NCBI GenBank assembly: GCA_035575515.1
Contig: DATLXU010000010.1
Coordinates: 1 to 36,887 of the forward strand
Length of the DNA: 36,887 nt
Reading direction: 5' to 3'
Origin: DATLXU01 sp035575515
GTDB taxonomy: Bacteria > Acidobacteriota > Blastocatellia > UBA7656
A program made the translations under genes and the position numbers. How positions within the stretch are numbered: position 1 is the stretch's first letter; every line of letters begins with the position of its first letter. This document shows positions 33,241-36,887 of this stretch, one piece after another. The notes beneath the pieces are model-generated. The model was not told the origin of the DNA, did no database searches, and was given only the letters and a program-made list of their open reading frames with translations.

Positions 33241-33708
33241 ATGGTTGGTCGGGCGATTCAAAAGATTAAAGAAAAGGTGTCAGATGATGGTGACGTGGAT
33301 GTTGATGTACAGCTTTTGATTCGTAAGCTGGTAAATCAGGTCGCTGATAAAACGCTCTCTACCGGTCAGCATGAATCAAACGAAAGCGGCAATGATGTTC
33401 TCCTGGACAGAGAAGTTGATGGCGTGCGCTGCGTGCTTGTGCGATTGCAGCCAAAGCCTGAGCGGGCGCATGTGACGCTCAGTCCGCGCGAGCAGGAAAT
33501 CGCGCGCATGGTGGCCGAAGGTTATCCTAACAAGACCATCGCGGCTGTGCTCGACATCAGTTCCTGGACGGTCTGCACGCATCTGCGGCGCATCTTCGCC
33601 AAGTTCAACGTTCGCTCGCGGGCGGCGATGGTGGCGCGACTGCTCGAAGAAGGATTGATTGGCGAGCAATCGAAACAATCCGAAGCGCATTCACTTAAAT
33701 GCAGGTGA
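33241..33708 (+). CDS. LuxR-type (GerE) transcriptional regulator
   Basis: The 155-residue protein ends in a LuxR/FixJ-type winged helix-turn-helix at about residues 92-145, with LSPREQEIARMVAEGYPNKTIAAVLDISSWTVCTHLRRIFAKFNVRSRAAMVARL. The N-terminal 70 residues (AIQKIKEKVSDDGDVDVDVQLLIRKL, then DGVRCVLVRLQP) are not a receiver or autoinducer domain, so the signal is unknown. ATG at 33241 is chosen over the one at 33178 because AGGGGG lies 8 nt before it. Divergent orientation to the EFE operon makes it the probable regulator, acting on the palindromes between. Confidence 0.8.
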   Translation: MVGRAIQKIKEKVSDDGDVDVDVQLLIRKLVNQVADKTLSTGQHESNESGNDVLLDREVDGVRCVLVRLQPKPERAHVTLSPREQEIARMVAEGYPNKTIAAVLDISSWTVCTHLRRIFAKFNVRSRAAMVARLLEEGLIGEQSKQSEAHSLKCR

Positions 33709-33712
33709 CTTA

Positions 33713-35596
33713 TCAACTGGCCCGGACAGATTCGCTTTCTGATTGCAACAAATCGAGCGCATCCAATCGCCATTGCCGCAGCCTTGCCCGCTCCTGCAAA
33801 CAATGAGGTGAAGTTTCTACAATAGCCTTTGCTGCTTTGAGCGCATCCGCCCACGAATCGAATGCGCTATCAAACAACGCAAGCTCGTATTTCGACAGCG
33901 CCTCAACATCAGCCCGCGTCGGCAAGCGGCCAAGCTCTGTCGCAAGCCTTTTAAGTTCAAGCTGAAGCGCGCGCTTCGACACGCATCTCGATTTCGCGCG
34001 GCTCGCGCCTCCGCGCAATGATCGCGGCTCGCTTACGCGACTGTCAGCGACGCGAACGTATTCGTCGGCCTGCTCGATTGCGATGAACCGTCGTCCGAGC
34101 CTTCGCGCAACCATCGCGCTTGTGCCGGTTCCCGCAAACGCATCGAGCACGACATCGCCCTGATTTGTCGCAAGCCGGATTATTCTGTCAACCAGTCGCT
34201 CAGGCGTTTCGCACGGATGAGCTTTCCTGATTGACGAATTCTTAATCGGCTGGCGAACACGATGAATGTCGTACCAGATGTCTGTAAGCTCGCCGCGCCA
34301 CGTGCTTGCCGATGCGCGCCGTTTTCTTACGCACGAGCGCCGCTGGCACACGTCGGCGCGATCGGGCGGAAAGACTGCTTCATCAAACGGCAGCCAGCCC
34401 GCTTCCATCGAGCAATAATTGAATCGCGCGGCGCTCGGTCCCTTAGTGAAATAGAGCAGCGAGTAGTGTGCGGGCATCAACAGGCCCTTAGGCTCAGGCA
34501 GCGAGTTCCACACTATCCAGCTTTGAAGATAGAGAGCGTTTCGCCTCGAAAGAAAATCCGCCAGCCACACGGCCCACTTCGGCAGGTTGAGTATGAATAT
34601 CGCGCCGCCCGGCTTCAGCACTCGCTCATATTCGACGAGCCATCGCTTGCACCACCCCAGGTAATCCTGTTCGGCTCGATCATCGAAGTATCCGTTGTAC
34701 TTCATTGTCAGATTGAACGGCGGATCGGCGAACGCGAGATCAACCGTTTCAGATGGGATTCGCTTGAGCACGTCGAGGCACGACGCTCGATGCAGCTTAT
34801 CAATTAGATCATCTGGAATCGCGCGCGCAGTCGTGCTTGGCTTTCGCTTCCATCTCAAAGGATCAAATGTAGAAATGCTTGTGCCGTAATCGAAAAGGTC
34901 TTGCTGCGTCGTCGGCTGGCCTTCGGGAACGAGCAACAGAAGTTTGGGTGGGATTGTTCGTTTTGTTAGTTGAAGAATGCGCTCGAAGACTTCCGCAGGC
35001 ATTTGCTCGTCAGGGTCAACGACCAAATCCATCCAGACATCAGAGAGCGCGACGCCTTTCGGGTGCATCAAGTGCGATTTGCCGCCCCAATCTTTCAGCG
35101 GCTTGTCGCAGCACCGGCATCGGGCGTGTGGAATGCGAACTCGATTCAATCGCGCGCCGGGCCGCGACAGAGCTAAAAGCCCCGTGTGCTCAGGTCGAAG
35201 ACCGTTGGCTTTTTGTCCGGTCATTGTTCGCACCGCAATCCAATATCGAAAGGTGAGTTCATCCGAGAGCGCCGTAGCATAGCGCACAAGTTCGCGCGGC
35301 AATCCGTAAACGAACATAAGCCCGTCCGGCGCAAGCAGGCTTACGGCATCGCGCATCAACTCGATGTTGCGTTTGATTGATTGATTCGCTAAGTCGCGTT
35401 TTGAATTGAACGGAAGAAACCGTAGCCTCTCATCGTGCGGCGGCGCGGCAATGCAAACTGAAAAAGGCTCGTTAGGCAAATCAATAACTTTTGATTTGAA
35501 ATCGTCTGAAGCAAGGGCAGAGAACGATGATTCAATGACCATTGCATCGAAGCCAGCGCGCTCAGCAAGCAATATCAACTCGTCGGTCTTCAGCAT
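33713..35596 (-). CDS. DNA methyltransferase with degenerate N-terminal half
   Basis: The 627-residue protein has a catalytic half at about residues 265-520: DPPF at 291-294 (motif IV) followed by DAFAGTG at 485-491 (motif I), the beta-type order of N6-adenine or N4-cytosine methyltransferases. The first 250 residues look like a decayed second methyltransferase: IAAPPHDERLRF aligns with the DPPY position but has lost the Asp, and a Cys cluster (CRCC at 160-163) may bind zinc. A C-terminal HNH-repeat-like helix pair (LKRATELGRLPTRADV-like, about 570-590) may bind DNA. No restriction gene is adjacent, so it is probably an orphan. The start is ATG with a poor ribosome-binding site. Confidence 0.85.
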   Translation of the reverse strand: MLKTDELILLAERAGFDAMVIESSFSALASDDFKSKVIDLPNEPFSVCIAAPPHDERLRFLPFNSKRDLANQSIKRNIELMRDAVSLLAPDGLMFVYGLPRELVRYATALSDELTFRYWIAVRTMTGQKANGLRPEHTGLLALSRPGARLNRVRIPHARCRCCDKPLKDWGGKSHLMHPKGVALSDVWMDLVVDPDEQMPAEVFERILQLTKRTIPPKLLLLVPEGQPTTQQDLFDYGTSISTFDPLRWKRKPSTTARAIPDDLIDKLHRASCLDVLKRIPSETVDLAFADPPFNLTMKYNGYFDDRAEQDYLGWCKRWLVEYERVLKPGGAIFILNLPKWAVWLADFLSRRNALYLQSWIVWNSLPEPKGLLMPAHYSLLYFTKGPSAARFNYCSMEAGWLPFDEAVFPPDRADVCQRRSCVRKRRASASTWRGELTDIWYDIHRVRQPIKNSSIRKAHPCETPERLVDRIIRLATNQGDVVLDAFAGTGTSAMVARRLGRRFIAIEQADEYVRVADSRVSEPRSLRGGASRAKSRCVSKRALQLELKRLATELGRLPTRADVEALSKYELALFDSAFDSWADALKAAKAIVETSPHCLQERARLRQWRLDALDLLQSESESVRAS

Positions 35597-35978
35597 TGTG
35601 CAGTCGTGGTTAAGTAGCTGACTCTGTCAGATTATACCAATTGTAAACATCACTTTGCTCTCAATTACCGCAATTGTTTCTGGGCTTACTTCACCGAGCC
35701 GCAGTGGTCATTAGCTACCCTGCAACTCGAAATCTTCCACATTCTATCATAAGGCAAATTTAATGCGACTTTCGGACAAGAAGGCGCACGTCGAGTCTTG
35801 AGTCTGTCGTGATCTTCCGGCTTTGCGTCAGGAACTTTGGATGGTAATTGCTCAAACTTTTCAGGCTTTGCCCTCCGGCTCTTTCTTCAGGTATTCCACT
35901 GTTATGAGGCTCGATAGGTTTTCAGTTGTCGCCAGCACAGCAAACTGTTCCGGCGTGCTTTTTTTAGAAGGTATAGCC
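35597..35978. other. Intergenic region, no gene seen
   Basis: I see no credible gene, RNA or strong repeat in these 382 bases. The region has lower coding density and sits at the edge of decayed mobile DNA. The apparent reading frame running through it continues into the integrase remnant but resembles no protein before 35979. Confidence 0.5.
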
Positions 35979-36209
35979 ATGACCGAACTTCGCAAGAGAC
36001 CAGAGTCTCTTCAACTCCGTGGATGCTGCAATCGCACACAGGAATGCTACGTCCGCGCTGTTATCTCAAGCTTGTCAAGCACTACTCGCTGGCCGCTACT
36101 ACAATCAGCAGGCCGCGCCGCACCATGTCTTATTACGTTAACCCGTCATTCATCGGTGGATGCACAACCACCAATGAAAATTGACTTGCCAATAGAATCA
36201 ATGGCTTAG
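35979..36209 (+). pseudogene. Tyrosine recombinase (integrase) N-terminal remnant
   Basis: The first 30 codons read MTELRKRPESLQLRG and RTQECYVRAV, very like the N-terminal core-binding (SAM-like) domain of integrases that begin TELRKR, LQLRG, RTQ-YVRAV. After that the reading loses similarity, and nothing of the catalytic Arg-His-Arg-Tyr domain follows. It is therefore a short relic with frameshifts, not a working recombinase. Its end near 36200 is arbitrary. Confidence 0.6.
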
Positions 36210-36232
36210 CTACCAATTTTCATAGCAGGCCG

Positions 36233-36439
36233 CTACTTGGTACAGACATCTAAAATCTCCGAGGTGTCCTCTACAAGTTCCATCGGAGCCTTCTCAATGA
36301 ACCTGGCTTTTCTCGCTGCATAGTCTATAGATTTCACTTGATCTACCATCACATAACCGGTCAATGATGATGTGGCGGGAACCGGCAAATGAAATGGGAT
36401 ATTCCGGTTCGTGTTGGTTATTGGACAGACAATTGCCAT
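36233..36439 (-). pseudogene. mazF: MazF-type toxin, N-terminally truncated
   Basis: The 68 residues match the C-terminal part of MazF/PemK endoribonuclease toxins: IVCPITNTNRNIPF, then SSLTGYVMVDQVKSIDYAARKA. The usual N-terminus (about 45 residues with the RGDIVWL strand and active-site Arg) is missing, and the frame begins directly after the MazE-like stop codon (TAAATG). Typical MazF proteins have about 110 residues. It probably lacks toxin activity. Confidence 0.8.
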
Positions 36440-36682
36440 TTACCATTCTTCCCTGCCGACAGGCTTCCCCAATGATTCTTCCCGAGCTTTGTAATTGCGA
36501 GGCATGCGAGAAACCATTTCGGCCAGGTCGAATTTTCTTTTAGGGATTTTCTTGATGGTGATTTGGCCTTCTTACGGGATGACTTCGACATTATCGCCGA
36601 CAGCAATGTCGGCGCTTTCCAACACATGCTTCGGAAGCCGTAAGCCTTGGCTATTCCCCCATCTTTGAACTTTTGACATCAT
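36440..36682 (-). pseudogene. mazE: MazE-type antitoxin interrupted by a stop codon
   Basis: From ATG 36682 the translation reads MMSKVQRWGNSQGLRLPKHV and continues to NVEVIP, the AbrB/MazE DNA-binding fold. A TAA stop at 36572-36574 then interrupts the frame. After it the same frame continues EGQITIKKIPKRKFDLAEMV to GREEW, the usual MazE toxin-binding tail, ending at 36440-36442. Restoring the one codon would give a normal 80-residue antitoxin. The gene sits directly before the truncated mazF. Confidence 0.82.
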
Positions 36683-36772
36683 ACAAAACTCCTACTCAAT
36701 CGCGTTTAGCCTATGTATATACCAATACGAAAATGAGATCAAGGGGAGCTGAGTCATGCCCAGTGAGAAATA

Positions 36773-36830
36773 GAGCCTCCTTTGTGATAGAAATTCGGTT
36801 GACTAAAACCATTTTCCACGAAGGAGGCTC
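36773..36830 (+). promoter_or_regulatory. Hairpin sequestering a ribosome-binding site
   Basis: GAGCCTCCTTTGTG at 36773-36786 is complementary (13 of 14) to CACGAAGGAGGCTC at 36817-36830, which contains the AAGGAGG of the following gene. In transcripts entering from outside, this stem would hide the ribosome-binding site, a device some insertion sequences use to prevent transposase expression from external promoters. Confidence 0.6.
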
Positions 36831-36833
36831 GCT

Positions 36834-36887
36834 ATGCGTATTAAACGCATTGAGAAGTTTACCCGATCTGTGACTAAAGGACTACTT
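36834..36887 (+). CDS. Start of an unidentified gene, possibly a transposase (truncated by window end)
   Basis: ATG at 36834 follows AAGGAGG by 6 nt. Only MRIKRIEKFTRSVTKGLL is visible, a basic start of the kind seen in insertion-sequence transposases, but too short to assign a family. The upstream hairpin over the ribosome-binding site and the decayed mobile-DNA context support an insertion sequence. No terminal inverted repeat could be identified with confidence. Confidence 0.4.
   Translation, partial: MRIKRIEKFTRSVTKGLL

Overview
The window is bacterial chromosome, roughly 55% G+C. The gene content (a Ser/Thr kinase fused to a sulfatase-modifying-like domain, PEGA/TPR protein, SirB1-like protein, heme genes beside a CcsA-like protein) and the operon of acidic Glu-Phe-Glu (EFE) proteins suggest a soil or thermal-spring type Acidobacteriota (Blastocatellia-like) bacterium. 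That assignment is inference from style and should be settled with the rRNA.

Region 1 (1-2456) is the 3' end of an rRNA operon. It holds a partial 23S gene interrupted by two group I introns only 29 nt apart in the peptidyl-transferase region. The first intron carries a LAGLIDADG homing endonuclease and the second has no ORF. A complete 5S gene and its terminator follow.

Region 2 (2457-7037) is a complete diversity-generating retroelement (DGR). Its target is a Ser/Thr kinase with one membrane segment and a C-terminal formylglycine-generating-enzyme/C-type-lectin-like domain that ends in a variable repeat (VR, 4510-4633). Then come an HRDC-domain accessory gene, an Avd-like gene, a DGR reverse transcriptase with the IGNLTSQ signature, and the template repeat (TR, 6662-6785). 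TR and VR align without gaps over 124 nt. All 22 differences fall on adenines of the TR, which is the signature of adenine-specific mutagenic retrohoming. The cassette is bracketed by the intact 5S/terminator and a second fragment of 5S 3' end plus a homologous terminator.

Region 3 (7037-24.0 kb) is mostly ordinary chromosome: PEGA/TPR lipoprotein-like or secreted protein, Lrp/AsnC regulator with an EamA exporter, SirB1-like protein, secreted esterase with a carboxymuconolactone-decarboxylase-like protein, hemA-hemC with a CcsA/HemX-like membrane protein, Crp/Fnr regulator, MFS transporter, a PaaA/BoxB-like diiron oxygenase whose promoter contains a PaaR-like operator, M15 peptidase, asparaginase, AlaX-type alanyl-tRNA editing protein and an amidohydrolase.

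Region 4 (23.6-32.7 kb) is a seven-gene minus-strand operon of mostly unrecognised proteins. Two paralogous proteins begin with long Glu-Phe/Glu-Leu/Glu-Trp repeats, and two further proteins end in short tails of the same composition. The rest are a 996-residue protein with Cna-B/carboxypeptidase-regulatory-like beta domains, a helical protein, and an HEVSH metallopeptidase-like protein; one of the tailed proteins has a GIY-YIG-like domain. A LuxR-type regulator lies divergently upstream, beyond a cluster of inverted repeats. I regard this as the best candidate for an undescribed system.

Region 5 (33.7-36.9 kb) has a DNA methyltransferase with a degenerate N-terminal half, then a decayed mobile-DNA zone: an integrase remnant, a broken mazEF pair and the start of a possible transposase gene whose ribosome-binding site is buried in a hairpin.
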